Shown here: in pieces, positions 41,376 to 50,546 of the stretch
How positions within the stretch are numbered: the stretch's first letter is position 1
Layout: each line of letters begins with the position of its first letter
Source: Vulgatibacter incomptus_A
GTDB lineage: Bacteria > Myxococcota > Myxococcia > Myxococcales > Vulgatibacteraceae
Direction: 5' to 3'
Assembly (NCBI GenBank): GCA_040391605.1
Contig: JBEBXK010000008.1
Location: 62,001 to 126,000 of the forward strand
DNA length: 64,000 nt
The notes under the pieces: model-generated
Database searches by the model: none
What the model was told of the DNA's origin: nothing
Seen by the model: the letters and a program-made list of their open reading frames with translations, nothing else
Program-made: the position numbers and the translations under genes

Positions 41376-41972
41376 ATGCATTCGGAAGCGATCGGTAGTA
41401 TTCAGGAGGGGATGTCACGAGAGGACGCATACGCTCGGCTGATGGAGCTGCCCGAGAACAAGGTCGGCGAGATCATCGCCGGCGAGCTGATCGTCTCGCC
41501 TCGGCCGGCTTCACCCCACACCGTCGCGGCGGGGACGCTCGGGATGGATCTGGGCACGCCGTTTCAGCGAGGCCGGGGCGGCCCCGGAGGCTGGTGGATC
41601 CTCCCTGAGCCGGAGCTGCACCTGGGCGAGGACGTGCTGGTCCCCGATCTGGCGGGCTGGCGGGTGGAGCGGATGCCGACTGTTCCGAATGTGGCGGCGT
41701 TCACCTTGGCACCGGATTGGCTCTGCGAGGTGCTCTCGCCTTCTACCTCCTCGTTGGATCGGATTCGAAAGATGCCGATCTACGCTCGAGCCGGCGTGCG
41801 CGACGCCTGGCTCATCGATCCGTTGGCGCGCTTTCTCGAGAGCTACCAACTGCAGGACGGCAAGTGGCTTCGTCTTGGCGCCTGGAGCGAGGACGACCGC
41901 CCGCGTGTAGAGCCCTTCGCGGAGATCGAGCTCGAGCTGCAGGCGCTTTGGCTGCCACGCACCGAGCGATAG
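41376..41972 (+). CDS. Uma2-family (DUF820) PD-(D/E)XK endonuclease-like protein
   Basis: The 198-residue protein starts at the ATG at 41376. The Uma2 motifs are GEIIAGELIVSPRPASPHTV, WILPEPELHLGEDVLVPDLAGWR (catalytic PExx...VxPDLa), then CEVLSPSTSSLDRIRKMPIYARAGVRDAWLIDP, the ExLSPST and Y-x4-V...W-x-DP signature. Uma2 proteins have the restriction-endonuclease fold and are best known in cyanobacteria and actinobacteria; function is unsettled. It sits between imuB and dnaE2, 208 bases after imuB, which splits the usual mutasome operon. dnaE2 has its own LexA promoter after it. Confidence 0.85.
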   Translation: MHSEAIGSIQEGMSREDAYARLMELPENKVGEIIAGELIVSPRPASPHTVAAGTLGMDLGTPFQRGRGGPGGWWILPEPELHLGEDVLVPDLAGWRVERMPTVPNVAAFTLAPDWLCEVLSPSTSSLDRIRKMPIYARAGVRDAWLIDPLARFLESYQLQDGKWLRLGAWSEDDRPRVEPFAEIELELQALWLPRTER

Positions 41973-42074
41973 CGCCTCCCTTTCAATCTCTGAAACGATC
42001 GCGTCAGGTCGACGCGATGGCGGCGCTGCCGGACAGGCAAAAGCCGTACGCTCGGGAGGGGCGGGGCCGATGCC

Positions 42075-42103
42075 TTGACGGACTGAACGGATGTCTCTAT
42101 GAA
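42075..42103 (+). promoter_or_regulatory. dnaE2 promoter with LexA operator
   Basis: TTGACG (42075-42080), 17 bases, then TATGAA (42098-42103). The spacer holds GAACGGATGTCT (42085-42096), one or two bases off the palindromic GAAC-N4-GTTC LexA box. The box sits at the same offset from the -35 element as in the imuA promoter. Transcription should start near 42110. Confidence 0.78.
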
Positions 42104-42131
42104 TCGGGGCGAGTCCACTGCTCCTCCGAAG

Positions 42132-45100
42132 ATGCTTCCTGCCCGCCAACGCTCGACGAAGAGGCCGACCCGCTACGTGGAGCTGCGGGCGCGCAGCGCG
42201 TTCTCCTTCCTGCGGGGGGCGTCGCAGCCGGAGGATCTGGCGGCCCGGGCGGCGTCGCTCGGCTATGGGGCGATGGCGTGTGGCGACCACGGCGGCCTCT
42301 ATGGTTCGCCTCGATTCCATGCGGCGGCGAAGGAGGCTGGGCTGCGGGCGATCGTGGCTGCGGATGTGGACGTGGCGGAGGTGGGGAGCCTGCGCCTGCT
42401 GGTGGAGGACGAGGGGGGCTATCGCAACCTCTGCCGGCTGCTGACGCGCTCGCATGCCACGCGGGTGAAGGGGACGCACGTCGTCTCGCTCGAGGACGTG
42501 GCGGCGCATGGCCAGGGACTGGTGGCGCTGCTGGGCGCCTGCCGCGACGCGAAGGCGGCGCAAGACGTGGTGCGCAAGCTGGGCACGGAGCGGGTGGCGG
42601 CGGAGGTGCAGCGGCATCTGGATCCGGCGGACGAGCGCCGGAACCGCGCGATGGTGGAGTTGGCCCGACGCCATGGGCTTCCCCTGGTGGCCACCGGCGA
42701 CGTGCGACATGCGACGCCGCGGGAGCGGCGGGTGCTGGACGTGCTCGCCTGTATCCGCGAAGGCGTCCCCCTGGACGCGGCGGGGACCCTGCTGGCGCGC
42801 AACGCGGATCGGCACATCCATCCCCCCGAGGAGATGGAGCGCCGCTTCGCGGATCTGCCTCGGGCCATCGACGGCACGGTCGAGCTCGCGGCGCGCTGCG
42901 CCTTCACCCTGGACTCGCTGCCCTACCGCTTCCCGGACTTTCCGGTGGAGCCGGGAGACAGCCAGCAGGCCCTCCTCACGAGGCTCACCTTCGAGGGGGC
43001 GCGGCGCCGCTACGGGGCGAGGCTGGAGGGGAAGGCGCGGGCGCAGATCGAGCACGAGCTGGCGTTGATCGGCAAGCTCCAACTCGCGGGCTACTTCCTC
43101 ATCGTCTGGGATCTGGTGCGCTTCTGCAGGGAGAACGACATCCTCACCCAGGGCCGGGGCTCGGCCGCCAACTCCGCGGTCTGTTACGCGCTGGGGATCA
43201 CCGCCGTCGATTCGGTGGGGATGGAGCTGCTCTTCGAGCGCTTCCTCTCGGAGGAGGGGGGCGAGTGGCCGGACATCGATCTCGATCTCCCTTCGGGCGA
43301 CAAGCGGGAGCGGGTGATCCAATACGTGTATCAGCGCTACGGTCGCAGCGGCGCCGCCATGTGCGCGGAGGTGATCACGTACCGGGGGCGCTCGGCGGTG
43401 CGGGAGGTGGGCAAGGTGCTGGGGCTCGCGCCGGACGCGATCGATCGCATGGCCCGACACGTCACGCGCTTCGAGTACGTGGACTCCACCGAGGATCCGG
43501 CGGAGCGGATCGAGCAGGCGGGGCTGCGCCCGGACGACGAGAGGCTGCGCCTGCTGGTGGAGCTCTGCGGCGAGCTGCGCTCCTTGCCCCGACACCTCTC
43601 GCAGCACTCGGGGGGGATGATCATCGCCAAGGGGAGGCTGGACGAGATCGTGCCGCTGGAGCCGGCGGCGATGCCGGATCGCACCGTCCTTCAATGGGAC
43701 AAGGACGACGTCGAGCAGATGCAGCTGATCAAGATCGATCTCCTCGGCCTGGGGATGATGGCGGCCCTGGAGGACTCGGTGGCGATCCTCGCCGAGCGCG
43801 GCACGCCCATCGATCTCTCGCAGCTCCGAGCCGACGATCCGAAGGTCTACGACGCGGCCTGCGCCGCCGACACGGTGGGGGTCTTCCAGATCGAGAGCCG
43901 CGCCCAGATGGCGACCCTGCCGCGGATGCGACCGCGTCATTTCTACGATCTGGTGGTGGAGGTGGGGCTGATCCGGCCGGGGCCGATCGTGGGGAAGATG
44001 GTGAACCCCTACCTCGCCAGGCGGGCAGGGCGGCAGGAGGTGAGCTACCCGCATCCATCCCTGGAGCCGGTGCTGAAGCGGACCCTGGGGATCCCGCTCT
44101 TCCAGGAGCAGCTCATGCGGGTCGCCATGATAGCATCAGGATTCACCGGAAGTGAGGCGCAGGAGCTGCGCAAGGCGATGAGCCACAAGCGCTCCCGCGA
44201 GCGGATGCAGCGCTTCGAGGAGAGGCTCCGCGTCGGCATGGATCGAAGGGGCTTCTCACCCCAGGCCCGGGACGAGGTGCTCCTGGGGATCAAGTCGTTC
44301 GCCGAATACGGATTCCCCGAGAGCCACGCGGCGAGCTTCGCCCTGCTCGTATATGCGAGCCTGTGGATCAAGGTGCATCATCCGGCGGTCTTCCTCGCCG
44401 CGCTGCTCAACAACCAGCCGATGGGTTTCTACGCGCCGGCGACCCTGGTGAAGGACGCGCAACGCCACGGCGTCCACGTGCGCACGCCCTGTGTGATCCA
44501 CTCGGAGGCCCGGGCCCGGGTGATGGGCGATCGTGAGGTGCGCCTGGGCTTGCGTGGTGTGGTGGGGATGAGCGCCGCCGCCGCGGAGCGGATCGTCGAG
44601 GCGCGGCGGCTGCGCCCCTTTTGCGACGTGGGCGACGTCTGCCTGCGCGCGAGCCTCGACCCGCGGCGGGCGGAGCTCCTGGCGGAGGCCGGGGCCTTCG
44701 CCGCTTTGGGCGTGAGCAGGCGCCAGGCCCTCTGGGAGGTCCGCGCCGCCCTCACCGCCGGCGGGCCCCTGGCGCCGCCACCGCGGGGGCAGGCGTCGCC
44801 GCTCCCCGAGCTCAGCGCGCTGCAGCGCACCCTGGCGGACTACGCCTCCACCGGCCTCACCGTGGGGCCCCATCTGGTCGCGGCGCTGCGGGCGGAGCTG
44901 GACGAGCTGGGGGTCACGCCTTCGGGGGCGGTGAGCGCCGCGCGCAACGGGCGCTGGATCAAGATCGCCGGCCAAGTGATCGTCAGGCAGCGCCCCGGCA
45001 CCGCCAAGGGGATGGTCTTCGTCACGGTGGAGGATGAGACCGGCTTCGCCAACGCGGTGATCGATCCCGAGACCTTCCAGGCGCATCGCACCTTGTTGCT

Positions 45101-45230
45101 CACCAGCCCGCTCCTCCTGATCGAGGGGCCGCTCCAGAACGTCGACGGCGTCGCCACGGTGAAGGGCCGCGCGTTCCACGCGCTGGAGGGGCCGAGCGAG
45201 GAGCTGCCGCCCTCTCGCGACTTTCACTGA
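42132..45230 (+). CDS. dnaE2: Error-prone DNA polymerase III alpha subunit, DnaE2 / ImuC
   Basis: The 1032-residue polymerase has a PHP domain (VELRARSAFSFLRGASQPED, GDHGGLYGSPRFHAAAKEAG), the catalytic palm with WPDIDLDLPSGDKRE (two Asp) and LIKIDLLGLGMMA (third Asp), RGSAANSAVCYALGIT, HSGGMIIAKG and, near the end, an OB fold (NGRWIKIAGQVIVRQRPGTA). The length and FSFLRGAS start identify the DnaE2 mutasome polymerase. An in-frame ATG at 42099 overlaps the -10 element of its own promoter and has no ribosome site, so I place the start at the ATG at 42132. It performs lesion bypass after SOS induction together with ImuA and ImuB. Confidence 0.93.
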   Translation: MLPARQRSTKRPTRYVELRARSAFSFLRGASQPEDLAARAASLGYGAMACGDHGGLYGSPRFHAAAKEAGLRAIVAADVDVAEVGSLRLLVEDEGGYRNLCRLLTRSHATRVKGTHVVSLEDVAAHGQGLVALLGACRDAKAAQDVVRKLGTERVAAEVQRHLDPADERRNRAMVELARRHGLPLVATGDVRHATPRERRVLDVLACIREGVPLDAAGTLLARNADRHIHPPEEMERRFADLPRAIDGTVELAARCAFTLDSLPYRFPDFPVEPGDSQQALLTRLTFEGARRRYGARLEGKARAQIEHELALIGKLQLAGYFLIVWDLVRFCRENDILTQGRGSAANSAVCYALGITAVDSVGMELLFERFLSEEGGEWPDIDLDLPSGDKRERVIQYVYQRYGRSGAAMCAEVITYRGRSAVREVGKVLGLAPDAIDRMARHVTRFEYVDSTEDPAERIEQAGLRPDDERLRLLVELCGELRSLPRHLSQHSGGMIIAKGRLDEIVPLEPAAMPDRTVLQWDKDDVEQMQLIKIDLLGLGMMAALEDSVAILAERGTPIDLSQLRADDPKVYDAACAADTVGVFQIESRAQMATLPRMRPRHFYDLVVEVGLIRPGPIVGKMVNPYLARRAGRQEVSYPHPSLEPVLKRTLGIPLFQEQLMRVAMIASGFTGSEAQELRKAMSHKRSRERMQRFEERLRVGMDRRGFSPQARDEVLLGIKSFAEYGFPESHAASFALLVYASLWIKVHHPAVFLAALLNNQPMGFYAPATLVKDAQRHGVHVRTPCVIHSEARARVMGDREVRLGLRGVVGMSAAAAERIVEARRLRPFCDVGDVCLRASLDPRRAELLAEAGAFAALGVSRRQALWEVRAALTAGGPLAPPPRGQASPLPELSALQRTLADYASTGLTVGPHLVAALRAELDELGVTPSGAVSAARNGRWIKIAGQVIVRQRPGTAKGMVFVTVEDETGFANAVIDPETFQAHRTLLLTSPLLLIEGPLQNVDGVATVKGRAFHALEGPSEELPPSRDFH

Positions 45231-45231
45231 A

Positions 45232-45253
45232 AGTTCGTGAAGAAACACGAACT
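45232..45253. terminator. Hairpin immediately after dnaE2
   Basis: AGTTCGTG (45232-45239) and CACGAACT (45246-45253) form a perfect 8-base stem starting 2 bases past the stop codon. The arms match those of the hairpin at 5938-5960 after the Cys-rich lipoprotein gene. Confidence 0.6.
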
Positions 45254-45310
45254 CTGCGAGCCGAAGAGGAGCGAGCGCAGGGGAGGGCCCGGCGCGCATC
45301 GCGCGAGCGA

Positions 45311-45754
45311 TCAGGCGCCAGCGGTGGCTGGGGCGGCGGAGCAGTAGGGGGCGATCTTCTCGCGGAGCTCGTCGGACCAGGGTATGGGCGAGCGGCTGGC
45401 GGGATCGACGCGCACCATCACGCGGCTGCCGACGGCGTAGTCCAGGTCTTCGTCCAGCGGGAGCACCCGAAAGCCGAAGGTGAGGCTGGAGCGGCCGAGC
45501 TTCTCGACCCAGATCCGGACCCGGACGTCGCCGATCCCCTCCACCGGTCGCTCGTAGTTGATGTGGTTGGCGCGGACGAGGTGGCTCTGATCCGGATGTC
45601 TCTCCAGATCGAGGACGCCGCGCCAGCCGAAGATGTGCTCCCAGAATGCACCCACCGTTCGCTCGATCAGCAGCACGTAGCGAGCGTTGTGGAGGATCTG
45701 GTAGGCGTCGAGATCGTCGAAGTAGACGCCGTGGACCGTCTCGAAGAATCGCAT
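45311..45754 (-). CDS. Hot-dog acyl-CoA thioesterase (YbgC/FadM type)
   Basis: The 147-residue protein shows HGVYFDDLDAYQILHNARYV, the 4HBT catalytic segment with Asp where D-x-D-x-x-G/H-V-N-H-Y occurs, then HLVRANHINYERPVEGIGDV and WVEKLGRSSLTFGFRV. The catalytic Asp is present (FDDLDAYQILHN). It hydrolyses acyl-CoA or acyl-ACP thioesters in the cytosol; the substrate is unknown. It is convergent with dnaE2. Confidence 0.88.
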   Translation of the reverse strand: MRFFETVHGVYFDDLDAYQILHNARYVLLIERTVGAFWEHIFGWRGVLDLERHPDQSHLVRANHINYERPVEGIGDVRVRIWVEKLGRSSLTFGFRVLPLDEDLDYAVGSRVMVRVDPASRSPIPWSDELREKIAPYCSAAPATAGA

Positions 45755-45932
45755 CGTCCGGAAGATAACCCGGAAGGCTCGGGGCCGCCCCGTGATCCTG
45801 CGGCTGCCGGAACTCCGCCTCGACCCGGGCCGGCTTCGGGGCTATACGAAGGAGCCTCACCGCCCGCCGATCCCGCGCGCCGCACGGCCGCTCGATCGTG
45901 CCGTCTTCGTCGGCGGGCGGAGCCAGGAGCCC

Positions 45933-47312
45933 ATGTCAGAGCGTCACGCCGGCGCGCAGTCCGCAGCCAGAGAAGAGTCGCCCGCCCTCTCTGCTACCGA
46001 GGGGGAGGCCATCGGCGACGCCGCCAGACGAGGCGCCGAGCGGGTGCCCTGGCAGGGGATCCCCGGACTCGATCGCCTCGGCAGGATGCTCGCGCCCTTC
46101 CTCGCCCTCGACCGCAGGATCTGGCTGCTGGCGCTGGCCCGCTCGATCAACACCATGGGCTTCTCGTTGGTGATGCCCTTCATGGCCATGCACCTGGTCG
46201 AGGATCGGGGGGCGACCGGCGCGTTCTACGGCGCGATCTACCTGGTGGCAGGGCTGGTCGCGGCCCTGGCACAGGGGATCTCCGGCGAGCTCGCCGATCG
46301 GATCGGCCGCCGCAAGATGATGATCGGCGGGCTGTCGCTGCGGGCCTTGAACATGGCGGCCCTCGGCTGGGCGGTGCTGGTCACGGCGTCGGTGCCGACG
46401 ATCGGGCTGCTGGTGATCTCCAACGGCCTCTTGCGGGCCTGGTTCGAGCCGGCGGCCAGCGCGGCGGTCACCGAGCTCTCGCCCCCTGCGTCCAGGGTCG
46501 CGGCCTTCGGCCTGCAGCGGATCGGCCTGAACATCGGCTGGGCGGTGGGGCCGGCCCTCGGCGGCTTCCTCGCCTCCCACTCCTACGGCACGCTCTTCTT
46601 CGTGGCGGCGCCGGCGACCCTCGTCACCATCCTCGCGATCCTCCCGGTGAAGGATCAGCCCCGGCCCGAGGCCCAAGCCGTCGAGCGTCCCGCGAGGCTC
46701 AGCCTCGAGGTCGCGTGGGCGGCGCTCCGCGAGAATCGGGTCTTCGCCGGCTATCTGGTGCTGGTGCTCCTGGGCTCGGTGATGACGGTCCAGATCTTCT
46801 CGACCCTCTCCCTCTACGCCAGCGCGTCGCTCGGCATGACCAAGGCGGACGTCGGTCTCCTCTACACGATCAACGGCCTCTTCGTGGTCCTGCTCCAGGT
46901 GCCGGCGGTGGCGTTGGTGAAGCCATGGGGCATGCGGCGCGCCCTGGTCTTCGGGGCGATGCTCTACGGGGTGGGTTATGTGATCTTCGGCGTCTCCGGC
47001 GGCTTCGTGGGTCTCGCGGTGGGGATGGCGGTGCTCACGGCAGGGGAGGTGATCTTCGCGCCGGCGCTCTCCGACACCGCCGCGACCCTGGGCGATCCCG
47101 CCCGCATGGGCCGGGCCTTCGGACTCTTCGGTCTGATGCAGACCTTCGGGATCTCGTTGGGACCGCTGGTGGGCGGGCTCGCCTTCGATCATCTCCGCGA
47201 CGATCCGCTGATGATGTGGGGGCTGATGGCGATCGGCATGGTCGGCGTCGCCGCCGCCTACTCCCGCTTCGGCAAGCGCCACCGCGTCTTCGACGACATG
47301 GTGGCCGGCTGA
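45933..47312 (+). CDS. Major facilitator superfamily transporter (MDR-type)
   Basis: The 459-residue protein starts at the ATG at 45933 (AGGAG upstream) and has a charged, disordered N-terminus of about 65 residues. Twelve helices follow. The MFS signature is GELADRIGRRKMMIGGLS between helices 2 and 3, and GPALGGFLAS and GPLVGGLAFDH are motif C-like. It resembles YqjV/MdtG-type drug exporters. Substrate unknown. It is divergent from the thioesterase and followed by the rhodanese gene on the other strand. Confidence 0.88.
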   Translation: MSERHAGAQSAAREESPALSATEGEAIGDAARRGAERVPWQGIPGLDRLGRMLAPFLALDRRIWLLALARSINTMGFSLVMPFMAMHLVEDRGATGAFYGAIYLVAGLVAALAQGISGELADRIGRRKMMIGGLSLRALNMAALGWAVLVTASVPTIGLLVISNGLLRAWFEPAASAAVTELSPPASRVAAFGLQRIGLNIGWAVGPALGGFLASHSYGTLFFVAAPATLVTILAILPVKDQPRPEAQAVERPARLSLEVAWAALRENRVFAGYLVLVLLGSVMTVQIFSTLSLYASASLGMTKADVGLLYTINGLFVVLLQVPAVALVKPWGMRRALVFGAMLYGVGYVIFGVSGGFVGLAVGMAVLTAGEVIFAPALSDTAATLGDPARMGRAFGLFGLMQTFGISLGPLVGGLAFDHLRDDPLMMWGLMAIGMVGVAAAYSRFGKRHRVFDDMVAG

Positions 47313-47393
47313 GCCCCGACGTCTCCGTGGGAGTGTGTGCGGTTTGGAGCGCGGGGCCGACGAAGCGGGAGGGAGCGCAGCGGCGGTCCTTCG

Positions 47394-47720
47394 TCAATAG
47401 CGCGGGACCCTGGGGTCGACCTCCTGGGACCAGGCGTCGATGCCGCCGGCGAGGGAGACGGCCCCCGCGATGCCGAGGCGATGGAGGAAGGTCGCGCCGC
47501 TGATGCTCCGGACGCCATGGTGGCAGTAGACCACCACCAGGGCGTCGGCCGGGATCTCGAGCTCATCGGCTCGGGACGGGAGCTGCTCCAACGGGATGGC
47601 TACGTCGCCTGGCAGCCTGGCGAGCTCGCGCTCCCAGGGGTGGCGGACGTCGACGAGGAGGGTGGGCTCGCCTGCCTTCAGCCGCGCCTCGAGCTCGGTG
47701 CTTCGGATCTCCTGGACCAT
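47394..47720 (-). CDS. Rhodanese-like sulfurtransferase, single domain
   Basis: The 108-residue protein starts at the ATG at 47720. It has TLLVDVRHPWERELARLPGD, the LVDVR...WE rhodanese entry, and VVYCHHGVRSISGATFL, where Cys is the persulfide-carrying residue in the CxxGxR loop, and AVSLAGGIDAWSQEVDP as the last motif. GlpE-type length. It moves sulfane sulfur or works in redox signalling in the cytosol. It is convergent with the MFS gene. Confidence 0.9.
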   Translation of the reverse strand: MVQEIRSTELEARLKAGEPTLLVDVRHPWERELARLPGDVAIPLEQLPSRADELEIPADALVVVYCHHGVRSISGATFLHRLGIAGAVSLAGGIDAWSQEVDPRVPRY

Positions 47721-47865
47721 CCGCTCTTTCTGCCAGCGCGGCGGGGAGATTGCCACCGCGAAGCGAGCCCCAAGCGGAGCGGCGCCGCGGTCCCCGATTC
47801 GGGCTGGATTTTCGTGGATGGCTGAAGCAGACAAGGGGGCCGCATCGCTCTACGTCGGAGATCCC

Positions 47866-49215
47866 ATGAGCCCAACATTCGACTTCCTGCTTCGAGGGGG
47901 GACCCTGGTGAACCAGAACGGGATCGGGGTGGCCGACGTCGGGATCCGCGCCGGCCGCATCGCCGCGCTGGGCGATCTGGCCCAGGCCAGCGCGGCGGAG
48001 GAGTTGGACGCCACCGGACTCCACGTGCTCCCCGGCGTGATCGACACCCAGGTCCACTTCCGGGAGCCGGGGGCCGAACATAAGGAGGATCTCTCCACCG
48101 GCACGGCGGCGGCGATCCTGGGCGGGGTGACCTCCGTCTTCGAGATGCCGAACACCAGCCCGGCCACCACCACCGCGGAGGCCCTCGCGGACAAGATCGA
48201 TCGGGCGGGCGGCCGGGCCTATTGTGACTTCGCCTTCTACATCGGCGCCAGCCACGAGAACGTGGACCAGCTCGCCGCGCTGGAGCGGCTGCCGGGCTGC
48301 GCCGGGATCAAGATCTTCATGGGATCGTCCACCGGCGATCTGCTGGTGGAGGACGACGAGGCCCTGGCCCGGATCCTCGCGGGTGGCAGCCGGCGGGTGG
48401 CGGTCCACTGCGAGGACGAGGAGCGGCTGCGGGAGCGCCGCGCCATAGCGGAGGAGGCGGGGAGGCCGCAGGCGCATCCCGAGTGGCGCGACGCGGTTAC
48501 GGCGTTCCGGGCGACCGAGCGCCTGCTGCGCCTCGCGCGGGCGGCGGGGCGCCGGGTCCACGTGCTCCACGTGACCACGTCGGAGGAGCTGCAGATCCTC
48601 GCTGCGAGCAAGGATCTGGCCACGGTGGAGGTCACGCCGCAGCACCTTACGCTGCGTGCTCCTGGTTGCTACGATGCCCTGGGGACCCTCGCCCAGATGA
48701 ACCCGCCGATCCGCAGCGGGCGGCAGCAGGAGGCGCTGTGGATGGCGGTGCGCGCCGGGGTGGTGGACGTCATCGGCTCCGACCACGCGCCCCATACGCG
48801 GGAGGAGAAGGCGAAGCCATACCCTGAGTCTCCGTCGGGGATGCCGGGGGTGCAGACCTTGCTGCCGATCATGCTCGACCACGTCCACGAGGGGAGGCTG
48901 AGCCTCCAGCGCCTGGTCGATCTCACCTCCGCCGGGCCGGCGCGGATCTTTGGAGTCGCCGGCAAGGGGCGGATGGCGGTGGGCTACGACGCCGACCTCA
49001 CCCTCGTCGATCTGAAGGAGCGACGGACCATCACCAACTCCTGGATCGCCAGCCGCTGTGGCTGGACTCCCTTCGACGGAAAGACCGTCCATGGCTGGCC
49101 GATCGGGACCATGGTCCGAGGGAGGATGGCGATGCTGGAAGGGGATCTGGCGGAGCCAGGCGGCCGGCCGATCCGCTTCGTCGAGACCCTGGCGCAACGA
49201 AGCCGGGCGGTTTAG
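47866..49215 (+). CDS. pyrC: Dihydroorotase (class I type), with Gln in the HxH motif
   Basis: The 449-residue protein (ATG at 47866) has PGVIDTQVHFREPGAEHKED, where the usual D-x-H-x-H is DTQVH: Gln62 replaces the first His while His64 stays. The other ligands are present: Lys in AGIKIFMGSSTGDLL, His in VAVHCEDEE and HVLHVTTSEE, and Asp in GSDHAPHTREEKAKPYP. The family forms and opens the dihydroorotate ring in pyrimidine synthesis. The DTQVHFREPG variant is, to my knowledge, seen in other proteobacterial dihydroorotases, so the substitution need not be inactivating. The gene is divergent from the rhodanese gene. Confidence 0.88.
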   Translation: MSPTFDFLLRGGTLVNQNGIGVADVGIRAGRIAALGDLAQASAAEELDATGLHVLPGVIDTQVHFREPGAEHKEDLSTGTAAAILGGVTSVFEMPNTSPATTTAEALADKIDRAGGRAYCDFAFYIGASHENVDQLAALERLPGCAGIKIFMGSSTGDLLVEDDEALARILAGGSRRVAVHCEDEERLRERRAIAEEAGRPQAHPEWRDAVTAFRATERLLRLARAAGRRVHVLHVTTSEELQILAASKDLATVEVTPQHLTLRAPGCYDALGTLAQMNPPIRSGRQQEALWMAVRAGVVDVIGSDHAPHTREEKAKPYPESPSGMPGVQTLLPIMLDHVHEGRLSLQRLVDLTSAGPARIFGVAGKGRMAVGYDADLTLVDLKERRTITNSWIASRCGWTPFDGKTVHGWPIGTMVRGRMAMLEGDLAEPGGRPIRFVETLAQRSRAV

Positions 49216-49337
49216 AGCGCTCGCCGTGCGGGCGACGCCTGCAAAGTCCGGCTCTCGTCCTCTGTCGCGGCGGCGCGGCCCGGCGCCAGTCTCCCGATTG
49301 CCTGGATGCTTCGGGCTCGGGAGGTGGTCGACGAACC

Positions 49338-50312
49338 TCAGGCCGCGCGGGCGGGGGCGGGCTCCAGGAGCTGCGTGATCGCCGCCGCGAGGCGCTCGGC
49401 AGGCGGATTCGAGGGGCTGACGCTGCGATCGTGGGGATGATCGACGAGCTCGGGGATCCGAAGGCTGCCGCCTCCGATCCCTTCGATCTCGATACAGTCG
49501 TCGTCGACGACCGTGGCTGCGGCGATCTCGGCGAGGAGGATCCGCCGGGTGGCGAGGGGGTGGACGATCGAGATCCCCGCGGCGGAGATCAGGACCTGCT
49601 TCGGCACGGCCCGCAAGGTCACCCACACCGCGAGGGGGAGTGAGACCGCCAGCAGCAGGCCGCCGAGGAGAGGCGCCGGGGGGAGCGCGCAGAGGCTGGT
49701 GTAGACCAGCAGCCAGATCATGATGGTGGTGACGAAGTGGTAGTAGTCCGCTCGGCTGCGCACCCGCGCCATGGCGGCAGGCGCGCGCTCGATCCCGAGG
49801 ATCGCAGCCGCCAGCTCCTCGGCGCCGACGCGATCGGAAGCGAGGAGCCGAACGCTGCCGCCCCACCTCTCGAACTCCACCGCGTATTGCTCGCCATCCA
49901 GCACCGGATAGACGTGGCGGAGGGAGCGGAGCGAGAGGCGGCGGCGGGAGTTGCCACCGCTCCTGGCGAGGAGGAGGTGGTCGCCGTCGACGGTGGCGAC
50001 GGCGTCGAAGGGGCGCGGCTTGACGAGGACGACGGCGAGGAGGGCGATGGTGGCGGCGAGGATGCCGATCACCATCGCGCTGGCGCTGCCGATGGAGTCT
50101 GCGGTGGAGGTGCTCAGATCATGGGAGCCGAGGAGCGCGTAGGCGAGGCTGGTGGTCAGGGCGATGGAGCCGACGCCCAACACGGCGAGGAGCGAGAGAT
50201 CGCCCGCGAACTGGCGGACTTCGACTTCGTAAGACTTGCCGACGGAACGCAATTCAACTCCTGCAAGGCCAGAGATCGTTCGTTGGATGATCGACCCGGG
50301 CCGATGTTTCAT
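49338..50312 (-). CDS. Membrane protein of unknown function, 324 residues
   Basis: Four hydrophobic segments appear: LSLLAVLGVGSIALTTSLAY, a second at VIGILAATIALLAVVLV, a third in TTIMIWLLVYTSLCALP and a fourth in LLGGLLLAVSLPLAVW. Between and after are soluble beta-rich parts (LLARSGGNSRRRLSLRSLRH and VVDDDCIEIEGIGGGSLRIP). It resembles YcxB/PH-like membrane proteins in organisation, but I do not claim a family. The ATG at 50312 is the likely start; longer frames are poor sequence. Confidence 0.6.
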   Translation of the reverse strand: MKHRPGSIIQRTISGLAGVELRSVGKSYEVEVRQFAGDLSLLAVLGVGSIALTTSLAYALLGSHDLSTSTADSIGSASAMVIGILAATIALLAVVLVKPRPFDAVATVDGDHLLLARSGGNSRRRLSLRSLRHVYPVLDGEQYAVEFERWGGSVRLLASDRVGAEELAAAILGIERAPAAMARVRSRADYYHFVTTIMIWLLVYTSLCALPPAPLLGGLLLAVSLPLAVWVTLRAVPKQVLISAAGISIVHPLATRRILLAEIAAATVVDDDCIEIEGIGGGSLRIPELVDHPHDRSVSPSNPPAERLAAAITQLLEPAPARAA

Positions 50313-50546
50313 TCCCACGGCGTGGGAGTGGTTGCAGCGGAGAAACGCTGCCTCTTTGAGGCGGTAGCTACAGCAGGAATCCGGCCGACGCGCAAGAGCG
50401 GGCGACCGGACCCACCCTCGTTCGGGAGCCGCTGAAAGGGGCGGCCCTCCCGAGGGATTCTCGGTCCGAGTGGCTCTTGCTATCCCTTCGTCCACTCACG
50501 CTTTTTCGAGACACGCTCCAAGACCCGTCAGGGCGAGGGGACTGCC

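Noticed and set aside
41511..44054. A very long minus-strand open frame (over 840 codons) opposite the Uma2 and dnaE2 genes.
   Set aside because: It is the antisense shadow of GC-rich genes: the text is rich in Arg, His, Gln and Pro with no domains, and the plus strand has clear families.
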